Shown one piece after another: positions 1 to 5,535 of a stretch of DNA of 11,254 bases. The stretch is from Oscillospiraceae bacterium. Its GTDB lineage: Bacteria > Bacillota_A > Clostridia > Oscillospirales > Ruminococcaceae. Every line of letters starts with the position of its first letter. Position 1 is the stretch's first letter. The notes beneath the pieces are model-generated. The model saw only the letters and a program-made list of their open reading frames with translations. It made no database searches and was not told the DNA's origin. A program made the position numbers and the translations under genes. Location: positions 1 through 11,254 of the forward strand of contig JAGAJA010000103.1 in NCBI GenBank assembly GCA_017829075.1. Direction: 5' to 3'.

Positions 1-840
1 ATTTATCACGAACTTTTCAATGCCCCGCGCTATGCGCCGGAGCGTGTTCTCTGCGAGTGGCTTGTCCCGCTCGAAAATGCTCTGTGCAGGTATACTCCAG
101 TCGATACACTCAGCGGCGGTGTGATATGGCTTCAAGCCCTTACCGTTTCCGTGCGTGGGCGGCGGGAATACGATGGGCTTCCCGTCGCAACGGGCTATAA
201 GGTAGAAGCGCGTCCGGGTGGTCGGCGCTCCGTAATCGCAGGAGCGGAGTATGCGGTATTCCGCATTGTATCCCAGCCCTTTTTCAAGCCTTGCCGCTTC
301 GGGGCTGTCCGGGCTTATTTCCAGCGTTGCGCACATCTCCGTGAATGCCGGGTGGTCGTGCGGGATTCCTGCTGTGAGCGCCTTTATAAAGCCGTCGAAA
401 GTTTCTCCGGCGCGCTCCTTTATGGGTTTGCTATCAGCCCCGAGAGGACCCCAGGTGCGTATCTCCGGGACGTTCTCCAGCATTATGACGCGCGGACGGA
501 CTTTCAGTGCCCAGCGTATCGTTACCCACGCAAGACCTCTGATGTTTTTGTCAACGGGCTTCCCACCTTTGGCTCGGGAAAAATGCGTACAGTCCGGGGA
601 GAACCACGCCAGCCCGACCGGGTTTCCAGCGCAGGCTTCCACCGGATCTACCTGCCATACGTCCTCGCAGTAATGCCGCGTGTGCGGGTGGTTAGCACGG
701 TGCATTGCGATGGCGTCCGGGTCGTGGTTTATTGCGATGTCTACGCTCCGCCCCGTTGCCATCTCTATGCCCGTGGAAGCTCCACCACCACCGGCGAAAT
801 TATCTACTATCAGTTCCACTTGACTTTTCCTTTCGCTCAT
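1..840 (-). CDS. Phage-type DNA (cytosine-5) methyltransferase, C-terminus cut off by window
   Basis: Transfers a methyl group from SAM to cytosine C5 in DNA; phages use such enzymes to evade host restriction or for lone methylation. The 280 visible residues show motif I DNFAGGGGAS (about 13-22), the motif IV variant FSPDCTHFS with catalytic Cys84 (the usual PPC is PDC here, a form I associate with phage enzymes), ENV at 122-124 and the TTRTRFYLIA stretch with R209 and R211 (motif VIII-like). The target-recognition end and motifs IX-X lie beyond base 1. The start is uncertain. ATG 840 has no Shine-Dalgarno sequence. GTG 819, seven codons later, has AAAGGA at good spacing and is the best-supported start by RBS. 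An in-frame ATG at 915 lies inside the end of the upstream HTH gene. It is the last visible gene of the leftward early operon. Confidence 0.93.
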   Translation of the reverse strand, partial: MSERKSQVELIVDNFAGGGGASTGIEMATGRSVDIAINHDPDAIAMHRANHPHTRHYCEDVWQVDPVEACAGNPVGLAWFSPDCTHFSRAKGGKPVDKNIRGLAWVTIRWALKVRPRVIMLENVPEIRTWGPLGADSKPIKERAGETFDGFIKALTAGIPHDHPAFTEMCATLEISPDSPEAARLEKGLGYNAEYRILRSCDYGAPTTRTRFYLIARCDGKPIVFPPPTHGNGKGLKPYHTAAECIDWSIPAQSIFERDKPLAENTLRRIARGIEKFVIN

Positions 841-890
841 GATATAATGAGCTTGTGAATTATTTTGTTTGCCGCTTCCCGAATTGCCGT

Positions 891-1175
891 TCAGGAGCGG
901 TTTTTCTTTTCCCATGAAATAACCGTCTGGGGTGCGCAGCCGAATCCGCGCTGTATATCCCGGAGCGACAGCCCCTCGCGGTGCGCTCTGAGTACTTCTT
1001 CGCGGATATCTTTGGGATAGACGTGCGCGCCGTATCTTCTCACGGGTACGTCTGTTTCACGAACCCACTTGCGGACTATAGCATGCGAGCAGCCTATCTC
1101 CTTAGCGCATGTCCTCAGGCTGTTTCCTCTGCGGTACAGTTCGACCGCCTTGTCTCTTTGCTCTGGCGTGTACAC
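891..1175 (-). CDS. Small tandem helix-turn-helix protein
   Basis: 94 residues built from two similar HTH units: about 3-40 (EQRDKAVELYRRGNSLRTCA then CSHAIVRKWVRE) and about 52-92 (IREEVLRAHREGLSLRDIQR then CAPQTVISWEKK). Both follow the pattern seen in transposase orfA and resolvase-type HTH domains and in some small terminase subunits. No catalytic domain is present, so it is a DNA-binding protein of unknown target. The start is GTG at 1175 with an excellent AAGGAGG eight bases upstream. That start overlaps the 3' end of the membrane-protein ORF by 74 nt, which is unusual. Its stop is 50 nt before the methyltransferase ATG 840. It could act as an early regulator or be domesticated from a transposase; the sequence does not decide. 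Confidence 0.72.
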   Translation of the reverse strand: MYTPEQRDKAVELYRRGNSLRTCAKEIGCSHAIVRKWVRETDVPVRRYGAHVYPKDIREEVLRAHREGLSLRDIQRGFGCAPQTVISWEKKNRS

Positions 1176-1356
1176 GTCTTGTCCTCCTTCCTGTCAGGAA
1201 CGCGCCCTTGAACGACCACACCGCGATTATCGCCAGGATCATCATAAGGAAGTCGTGCCCGTCCATTGTGTAACCCTCTATGCCGCCAAGTGAAGCAGCT
1301 ATCGTCCGCGCGAACAGTCCCGCGAACATTGCGATGATGTAAGGTAAAGCTTTCAT
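1102..1356 (-). CDS. Small two-helix membrane protein with basic tail
   Basis: 84 residues from ATG 1356. Two hydrophobic stretches (about 3-21 and 37-52) flank a short loop containing GGIEGYTMDGHD, followed by a very basic tail (GRRTRRVHARAKRQ, about 59-72). By the positive-inside rule the tail is cytoplasmic. The size and shape resemble holin-like or other small phage membrane proteins, but position among early genes rather than beside a lysin argues against calling it a holin. AAGGAG lies 11 nt upstream, inside the preceding micro-ORF, and its ATG overlaps that micro-ORF's TGA, so translation is probably coupled. The last 74 nt overlap the HTH gene in another frame. No family recognised. 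Confidence 0.55.
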   Translation of the reverse strand: MKALPYIIAMFAGLFARTIAASLGGIEGYTMDGHDFLMMILAIIAVWSFKGAFLTGRRTRRVHARAKRQGGRTVPQRKQPEDMR

Positions 1357-1409
1357 TTGAGTGCCATCTCCTTTTCTGTCCGGCTCTTTAAAATTTCCTG
1401 CTCGGTCAT
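1353..1409 (-). CDS. 18-residue micro-ORF in the early operon
   Basis: Reads MTEQEILKSRTEKEMALK and stops. It has a very strong GGAGGAGG seven bases before its ATG. That ATG overlaps the stop of the upstream HTH_17 gene (ACATGA), and its own stop overlaps the ATG of the membrane-protein gene (AAATGA). It therefore sits as a link in an unbroken chain of overlapping starts and stops. It may be a true small peptide or only a translational coupler that brings ribosomes to the membrane-protein start. Nothing in its sequence suggests a function. Confidence 0.4.
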   Translation of the reverse strand: MTEQEILKSRTEKEMALK

Positions 1410-1624
1410 GTGTGCACCTCCTCCGCATTCATGAGTTTCATGAGCGCGCCCTTTTCGTAGCGGTAGGTCGCGCCTACTTTTGTCGCCGGGATTTTCCCCT
1501 GCCGGGTGAGTGCCCGGACGCTCTGTACCGTCAGCCCGAACAGCAGCGCGACATACTCGCTGTCGAGCACGGGCGGCACCTGCGCCCATGTGGTCGGCGG
1601 GCGGCGCTTGATTTTGGTCGCCAT
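1406..1624 (-). CDS. Excisionase/HTH_17-type DNA-binding protein
   Basis: 72 residues. The region LDSEYVALLFGLTVQSVRAL followed by TRQGKIPATKVGATYRYEKG (about 20-59) has the standard layout of the MerR-like/HTH_17 excisionase family: helix-turn-helix, then a wing with K(V)G..YR. Members act as recombination directionality factors or as transcription regulators. Its place in the early operon, transcribed away from the repressor, fits a protein made on induction and would suit an excision role for integrase A, but this is inference. GAGGAGGTAACT precedes ATG 1624; that RBS is formed by the last codons and stop of the upstream XRE gene. Confidence 0.75.
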   Translation of the reverse strand: MATKIKRRPPTTWAQVPPVLDSEYVALLFGLTVQSVRALTRQGKIPATKVGATYRYEKGALMKLMNAEEVHT

Positions 1625-1626
1625 AG

Positions 1627-1869
1627 TTACCTCCTCAAAAGTTCCTCGACTGTCGTGCCGAATACCTTCGCCAGGTACCCGAGCTCGATATCGGTGATGA
1701 ATCTCTGACCGGATTCCATGCGCTGAACTGCGTTCTTGTCGATGTCCAGGTTGATTACCTGAAGTCGGTCAGCTAATTCTCTCTGTGAGATCTTCAAAGT
1801 CTTGCGCAGCTTTGCAACATTAATCCCGCAGATGTTGTTTCTGCCGTCTGATGTGCGATTGTTGAACAT
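1627..1869 (-). CDS. Cro-like XRE-family regulator
   Basis: 80 residues from ATG 1869. An XRE HTH domain fills most of the protein (about 16-78): VAKLRKTLKISQRELADRLQ, then the recognition-helix region DIDKNAVQRMESGQR, ending FGTTVEELLRR. Proteins of this size that are transcribed divergently from a CI-type repressor usually act like Cro, repressing the lysogeny promoter or tuning early transcription. Here it is the third gene of the leftward operon rather than the first. The chosen start has GGGGGGTGAACATC upstream. An in-frame extension upstream to 1929 lacks an RBS and would overlap the previous gene. Confidence 0.78.
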   Translation of the reverse strand: MFNNRTSDGRNNICGINVAKLRKTLKISQRELADRLQVINLDIDKNAVQRMESGQRFITDIELGYLAKVFGTTVEELLRR

Positions 1870-1897
1870 GATGTTCACCCCCCTTCGCGTTTTTGGA

Positions 1898-2065
1898 TTA
1901 TGCCTTCTTAGCTTTAGCCCTGAAAGCATTCCGCCCGGTTTCTTCCTTAACGATATCCTTGACGAGCTTACAAGCCTCGGCGGCGTTGTCAGCCTCGACC
2001 TGCATTTCGCATTCGTGCTCCCTGCCGCCGGACTTAATATAATAGGTAACTGTGTAAGCAGCCAT
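1898..2065 (-). CDS. 55-residue phage early protein of unknown function
   Basis: Begins MAAYTVTYYIKSGGREHECE and has an acidic middle (VEADNAAEACKLVKDIVKEE) and a basic end (RAKAKKA). The pattern suggests a short beta-hairpin followed by a helix. ATG 2065 is preceded by AAAGGAGG at good spacing, and it shares a base with the stop of the preceding 51-residue gene (TAATG), so the two are probably translationally coupled. A longer in-frame reading up to 2254 has a weaker start and merely reads through the upstream gene in another frame. I do not recognise the family. Confidence 0.6.
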   Translation of the reverse strand: MAAYTVTYYIKSGGREHECEMQVEADNAAEACKLVKDIVKEETGRNAFRAKAKKA

Positions 2066-2220
2066 TACTGAGCCTCCTTTCTGTTCATCTGCCCCGCGAG
2101 CTGCACGCCGATGATCAGGCCTCCGATAAGCTGCTTCTGCTCCGGGGTCATAGCCGCCAACGCCTTTGTGATAGTCTCTGTATCGAGCTTCTGCTCTACG
2201 CTGTATGTCGTCTTGGTCAT
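2065..2220 (-). CDS. 51-residue first gene of the leftward early operon
   Basis: Begins MTKTTYSVEQKLDTETITKA and ends GQMNRKEAQ. The centre MTPEQKQLIGGLIIGVQLAG is a mildly hydrophobic helix with glycine spacing that could be amphipathic. It has a strong AAAGGAGG RBS eight bases before ATG 2220 and starts about 50 nt downstream of the leftward promoter's expected start site, so it should be the first and best-expressed early product on induction. First-position small phage proteins are often anti-repressors or host takeover factors, but nothing here proves either. Confidence 0.6.
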   Translation of the reverse strand: MTKTTYSVEQKLDTETITKALAAMTPEQKQLIGGLIIGVQLAGQMNRKEAQ

Positions 2221-2251
2221 ATTGTTCGCCTCCTTTCTCAAACTGTTTCAA

Positions 2252-2301
2252 CACGTTGTTCTGTGGTGTGAACTCATTACATCATCTTTTTGTCACGTTG
2301 T
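2252..2301. promoter_or_regulatory. Candidate operator pair at the leftward promoter of element A
   Basis: CACGTTGT occurs twice in direct orientation (2252-2259 and 2294-2301), 42 bp apart, which is close to four helical turns. One copy overlaps the -35 element and the other lies just downstream of the transcription start of the leftward promoter. Separately, TGTGGTGT (2262-2269), at the same start site, recurs as its exact inverse ACACCACA (2401-2408) across the -35/spacer of the rightward repressor promoter. These are plausible binding sites for the repressor or the Cro-like protein. No binding evidence exists. Confidence 0.4.
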
Positions 2302-2304
2302 CAA
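2276..2304 (-). promoter_or_regulatory. Leftward early promoter of element A
   Basis: Reading on the minus strand: a perfect TTGACA (2299-2304), a 17-bp spacer ending TGA (extended -10), and TGTAAT (2276-2281). The expected start is near 2269, leaving about 49 nt of leader before ATG 2220. It diverges from the repressor promoter. Confidence 0.75.
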
Positions 2305-2397
2305 CACTTATTTCGAAAAAATATGTGTTATTACCACTTTTGGCATTTTGCATAAATCACCATTCGATATTTGTGAATTTTTGCGCTTCGCCTTGAG

Positions 2398-2426
2398 CTG
2401 ACACCACAAACATAATGTGATATAAT
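2398..2426 (+). promoter_or_regulatory. Rightward repressor (immunity) promoter of element A
   Basis: CTGACA (2398-2403), a 17-bp spacer ending TGA (extended -10) and a perfect TATAAT (2421-2426). The start is expected near 2433, giving a leader of only about 22 nt before ATG 2455, which has AGGAGGTG as RBS. It should drive the repressor, ImmA, exonuclease and Cys-rich genes. The rest of the 234-bp region between the divergent genes (2221-2454) holds the opposing promoter and candidate operators, and otherwise AT-rich sequence with no ORF I trust. Confidence 0.8.
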
Positions 2427-2454
2427 ATAGATAGTTTGAACAGGAGGTGATGGA

Positions 2455-2928
2455 ATGGATATTAATGATAGAATCAAAGAGGTTCGAACACAAAGTGGTC
2501 TAACCCAAACCGCATTCGCAGAAAAATGTGGTTTGGGACGAGATGTTATCTCGAATATAGAACTACACCGTAATACCGTAACCAAGCTTTACATTAAGTT
2601 GGTCGTTGACAATTTCGGCGTTAATGAGGAGTGGCTGATAAACGGCACGGGCGACATGTTCCTCGAAACAAAGGAGCAGTACATCGACAGGCTTGCCGAG
2701 CGTTACGGGCTTGATGATTTCATGAAAAAAGTCATTACCGCTTATTCCGAATTAAGCGATGATGAAAAAAAAGTCGTCAAGGACTTCATAAGGAAGATAA
2801 ACGAGCCTGACCCAGACAAAAAGCGCCTGCTTCTTGCAGGACAGGGCGGATCAGCCGAAGTAGAAGTAAAGGATCCGGAAGGAGCAAGCAATGCTCTGAA
2901 GGATCTCAAAGCAAAGCACAAAAAATAA
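2455..2928 (+). CDS. CI/ImmR-like XRE-family lysogeny repressor (element A)
   Basis: 157 residues. The N-terminal XRE HTH (about 5-60) reads IKEVRTQSGLTQTAFAEKCG, LGRDVISNIELHRN, then the NFGVNEEWLINGTGDMF ending typical of prophage and ICE repressors. A helical middle region (about 70-115, LSDDEKKVVKDFIRKI) probably dimerises. There is no S24/LexA self-cleavage domain. That fits control by the adjacent ImmA-type protease, as in the ImmR-ImmA pair of ICEBs1. It likely represses the divergent leftward early promoter and autoregulates. It starts at ATG 2455 with AGGAGGTG as RBS and is the first gene of the rightward immunity operon. Confidence 0.88.
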   Translation: MDINDRIKEVRTQSGLTQTAFAEKCGLGRDVISNIELHRNTVTKLYIKLVVDNFGVNEEWLINGTGDMFLETKEQYIDRLAERYGLDDFMKKVITAYSELSDDEKKVVKDFIRKINEPDPDKKRLLLAGQGGSAEVEVKDPEGASNALKDLKAKHKK

Positions 2929-3027
2929 AATGCAATAATAATCCAACGACATCTTAGAAATGCGACATCATAGGGGATTTTAGTGCAGAATATAAGTGCA
3001 AATCTTATTTTCTGGAGGAATCACACT

Positions 3028-3963
3028 ATGACAAACAGAAGCGTATTACTGAAAGCAGACGGCTTACTGCTGAACCATTACATAAACCGTCTGCCGCTTA
3101 CGCTGGAAGAACTTGAGCGTATCGCACACGATATGGACTGGCTCCTTGACACGTATCAAGAAGCAACAGACTTTATCAGCAGAGCCGGAATAGCGGATTT
3201 TGTAAAGGAACACAAAGCTTTTGCCACGATATACGACGGGCAGACAGTAATCCTTTATGACGGACAGCTCCCATACTCTGAGAAGCTGCAGTACATATGT
3301 CACGAAATGGGGCATATCGTTTTACAGCACACTACCGAAAACGGAGTGATAGGGCTGTGCGATGATCCCCAAAGAATGGTCGCTCAAGAGGAAGAAGCGG
3401 ACGCTTTTGCCGCAGAAATGATGGCTCCGGCATGTGTTATGCACGAACGCGGCATAACCGATATCGAGAGCCTCATAAAAACTCACCTTTTAAGCAGAGA
3501 ACAGGCAGTCAGGCATGCGGAAAATCTAGCCAGACAGCCAGATACTGAAGAAGAACGCAAGCTCTGCGCAACGATCAATCATCGAGAGAAGCGCGACACA
3601 GATAAATATAAAGCTATCGGAGCAGCCGCATTTGTTATTGTCAGCGCTTTCCTGACGTTGTCAATGCTCAAATCTTTGATCGGTGTTTCCCTTGAAAGCG
3701 GCTCTTCACAGACTACAAGCTCGATGAACTCATCGAATTCTTCGAGCAGTTCCCGGGCTGATAGCACGACATTGCCGCCGATAGAAGAAACACTAGAGGA
3801 AAGCAGTGCCGAAACGAGCGAAAATGCAGTCTATGTGACTACAAAAGGCAAGAAATACCATAAGCCTGACTGCTATCACATAGCCGGGAAAACAAATATT
3901 ATTAAGCTGACAATAGAAGAAGCAGAACAGAGCGGCTACGAGCCTTGCAAAGACTGCTTCTGA
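3028..3963 (+). CDS. immA: ImmA/IrrE-family metalloprotease with transmembrane segment and C-terminal Cys/His domain
   Basis: 311 residues. The N-terminal ImmA/IrrE domain (about 30-175) has the zinc-protease motif HEMGH (92-96) and a downstream acidic EEEADAFAAE region (121-130) that supplies the third ligand in this family. Family members cleave or inactivate the adjacent XRE repressor to trigger induction (known for ICEBs1 ImmA). Unusually, a hydrophobic helix follows (about 196-216) with basic residues before it, then a Ser/Thr-rich linker (about 222-250). The protein ends in a domain with KYHKPDCYHI (276-285) and EPCKDC (305-310): H278, C282, C307 and C310 could bind a metal. With the protease cytoplasmic, this tail would be outside the cell. 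The start is ATG 3028 with TGGAGGA; an earlier GTG at 2983 has no RBS. The 99-nt gap before it shows no clear promoter. Confidence 0.88.
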   Translation: MTNRSVLLKADGLLLNHYINRLPLTLEELERIAHDMDWLLDTYQEATDFISRAGIADFVKEHKAFATIYDGQTVILYDGQLPYSEKLQYICHEMGHIVLQHTTENGVIGLCDDPQRMVAQEEEADAFAAEMMAPACVMHERGITDIESLIKTHLLSREQAVRHAENLARQPDTEEERKLCATINHREKRDTDKYKAIGAAAFVIVSAFLTLSMLKSLIGVSLESGSSQTTSSMNSSNSSSSSRADSTTLPPIEETLEESSAETSENAVYVTTKGKKYHKPDCYHIAGKTNIIKLTIEEAEQSGYEPCKDCF

Positions 3964-3981
3964 AATTGTACGGAGGATAAC

Positions 3982-4866
3982 ATGGACAAGGTAATAAAAG
4001 ACTATGTCTGCTTCGACCTTGAGACAACAGGCTTTGGCAAAACCGCAGAAATAATCGAAATCGGCGCGATCAAGGTCAGGGACGGTGCGACCGTTGATAG
4101 GTTCAGCGAGCTTGTAAAACCTACAAACCGCATATCAGGAGTAGTTACCGCGCTTACCGGAATATCACAGAACGATGTGGCGGACGCGCGGAACATCTCG
4201 GAAGTTCTTCCGGACTTCCTTGAATTTATCGGAAATGATATTCTGCTCGGACACAACATTGCTTCGTTCGATATCCCGATAGTCCGGCGCAACGTAGCTG
4301 TAGTAATGAGAGCTATGTTTGAGCCGAATTACATAGACACTATGTACCTTGCCAAGATGGTACCCGGCGTTCCTGACCACAAACTTCAGACCATGCTGGA
4401 CTACTACGGAATTACCAATGACAGGGCGCACCGGGCATTTGAGGACTGCGAAGCTACAAGCAAGCTGTTCAACGCGCTGGTGGCTGACGGTATCGCTCCG
4501 GAGGTAAGGCGCAGCTACTCTTACACCAATATTGAAGATGCCCGGCCTGTTCCGGTAAAAGAAGATATCTCCGTAACTTTGGAAACTGAGGAACTTTCAT
4601 CAGTAGCAGGACTGCGCCTTGTTCTGACTGGCAATTTTGAAAGCTGTTCCAGAGCGGAAGTCGAAACGGCTCTTGCCCAAATGGGTGCTAAGATCACTAA
4701 TTCAATATCTTCCAAAACAAACTATCTCATTGTCGGCGGTCTGGGTTCCGACAGGTGGAAGTACAACAACGGCGGTGGGAAAATACAGCAGGCTACACAG
4801 CTGGGCGTGAAGATTCTTCCGGAAACAGCAATCAACAGCTTGCTGAATGAGGTGCAAAATGTCTGA
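3982..4866 (+). CDS. DEDDh 3'-5' exonuclease (DnaQ/PolC epsilon-like) with C-terminal BRCT domain
   Basis: 294 residues. The exonuclease domain (about 6-170) shows FDLETTG with D12 and E14 (Exo I), GHNIASFD with D97 (Exo II), and HRAFEDCEAT with H150 and D155 (Exo III, DEDDh subtype). It should remove nucleotides 3' to 5' from DNA or RNA using two metal ions. Residues about 208-290 form a BRCT domain (LRLVLTGNFESCSRAEVETA, GAKITNSISSKTNYLIVGG, then a Lys/Ala helix) like that in NAD-dependent ligases. BRCT domains bind DNA ends or phosphoproteins, so this may guide the nuclease. It has a strong GGAGGATAAC RBS 18 nt after immA. Placement in the lysogeny operon suggests expression in the dormant prophage, perhaps for repair or defence; this is inference. 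Confidence 0.9.
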   Translation: MDKVIKDYVCFDLETTGFGKTAEIIEIGAIKVRDGATVDRFSELVKPTNRISGVVTALTGISQNDVADARNISEVLPDFLEFIGNDILLGHNIASFDIPIVRRNVAVVMRAMFEPNYIDTMYLAKMVPGVPDHKLQTMLDYYGITNDRAHRAFEDCEATSKLFNALVADGIAPEVRRSYSYTNIEDARPVPVKEDISVTLETEELSSVAGLRLVLTGNFESCSRAEVETALAQMGAKITNSISSKTNYLIVGGLGSDRWKYNNGGGKIQQATQLGVKILPETAINSLLNEVQNV

Positions 4867-5419
4867 ACAGTTTACTCTATTTGACGAAGCGTTGACTCCG
4901 GAAACTCTCGGAGACAAGTTAGAAGATATTCTTGAAGCCGCTCGGGAAAAATCAGGATACTACAAACTCCATGAAAGTGGAATGTATGAGATGATGAAAA
5001 ATGCTCCCGCAAGTGAGTTGTATGACATACTGGAACTGAAGAAAAGCAAATCCGGAGATATCAGCTTTTATTTTGACGGGCAGCTCTACATAAAGTTTTT
5101 GGTGAAGAAAGAGGCTCTGAACGCCACAAAAGAGTTGTTCACTGTATTTCTTTCTAATCACGAATCAGAACAGCTTAGCGGCAATGAAGCTCCAAAAAAA
5201 GGCGTTCGCATATATCTGGCTCTTGACCGGCAGATTGATTTTTTCAGCCGTGCTCTTGATTACCTGATCAGTACAAAAAAGCCTGTTAATAGATTCGGTT
5301 GCTGTTCAAAGTACAAAGAATGCTCACAAGCAGGAAAATGCTTGCACGAACACCCTTACTACTCAAAGGGTTGTTATTACCGTGAAAACCTTGAAAACGG
5401 CAAGGTTTTCTACAAATGA
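4859..5419 (+). CDS. Cys-rich prophage protein of unknown function
   Basis: 186 residues from ATG 4859, which overlaps the end of the exonuclease gene by 8 nt; GAGGTG inside that gene is the RBS. The N-terminal part starts SEQFTLFDEALTPETLGDKL. The SEQFTLFDE start resembles short clamp-binding-like leaders (QFTLFD is similar to beta-clamp QxxLF peptides), though that is a guess. The C-terminus RFGCCSKYKECSQAGKCLHE followed by GCYYRENLENGKVFY holds five cysteines (148, 149, 155, 161, 172), a probable zinc- or Fe-S-binding module that I have seen at the ends of other Firmicute phage proteins but cannot name. Overlap implies co-translation with the exonuclease, so the two may work together. Confidence 0.8.
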   Translation: MSEQFTLFDEALTPETLGDKLEDILEAAREKSGYYKLHESGMYEMMKNAPASELYDILELKKSKSGDISFYFDGQLYIKFLVKKEALNATKELFTVFLSNHESEQLSGNEAPKKGVRIYLALDRQIDFFSRALDYLISTKKPVNRFGCCSKYKECSQAGKCLHEHPYYSKGCYYRENLENGKVFYK

Positions 5420-5490
5420 AAAAGCCCCTCTCATGCTGGAACATGAGAGGGGCAAAGAATATGACAGCGTGCATAATAAAGCCGCTTACA
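5419..5490 (-). ncRNA. Predicted leftward small RNA of element A (about 72 nt)
   Basis: A perfect-consensus leftward promoter (5497-5525) predicts a start near 5490, and a strong leftward intrinsic terminator (stem 5424-5453, T5 at 5419-5423) predicts an end near 5419. No RBS plus ORF lies between them; an ATG at 5473 has no Shine-Dalgarno sequence and would read straight through the terminator. The RNA would be antisense to the 116-nt gap between the Cys-rich gene and integrase A, its 3' end touching the stop codon of the former. It could interfere with read-through into the integrase, act in trans, or maintain immunity. Ends are predicted, not mapped. Confidence 0.6.
5424..5453 (-). terminator. 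Leftward intrinsic terminator
   Basis: Perfect 12-bp stem GCCCCTCTCATG / CATGAGAGGGGC with a 6-nt loop. The T-tract (TTTTT) exists only on the minus strand; the rightward side has AAAGAAT, so it should stop leftward transcripts and act poorly on the immunity operon mRNA. Confidence 0.85.
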
Positions 5491-5496
5491 AACTTT

Positions 5497-5525
5497 ATTA
5501 TAGCATGTTGTCCGTAAGATGTCAA
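5497..5525 (-). promoter_or_regulatory. Consensus leftward promoter overlapping the integrase A RBS
   Basis: On the minus strand: TTGACA (5520-5525), 17-bp spacer ending TGC (extended -10), TATAAT (5497-5502), all perfect matches. The -35 overlaps the first bases of the integrase RBS (AAGGAGG, 5524-5530). A 9-bp inverted repeat ATAATAAAG / CTTTATTAT (5473-5481, 5493-5501) covers the -10 and start site and could be an operator. No convincing rightward promoter for the integrase is visible in this gap. Confidence 0.8.
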
Positions 5526-5535
5526 GGAGGATAAC

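Noticed and set aside
121..858. 245-codon rightward ORF
   Set aside because: It lies antisense to the methyltransferase, whose conserved motifs are clear on the other strand; it has no RBS and no recognisable domain.
2983..3027. Upstream GTG start for the ImmA-type protease
   Set aside because: No RBS before it, while ATG 3028 has a good TGGAGGA; the extra residues do not look like part of the domain.
5473..5501. Rightward promoter for integrase A
   Set aside because: TATTAT is present, but no -35 lies at a suitable distance; the same bases form the -10 of the leftward promoter.
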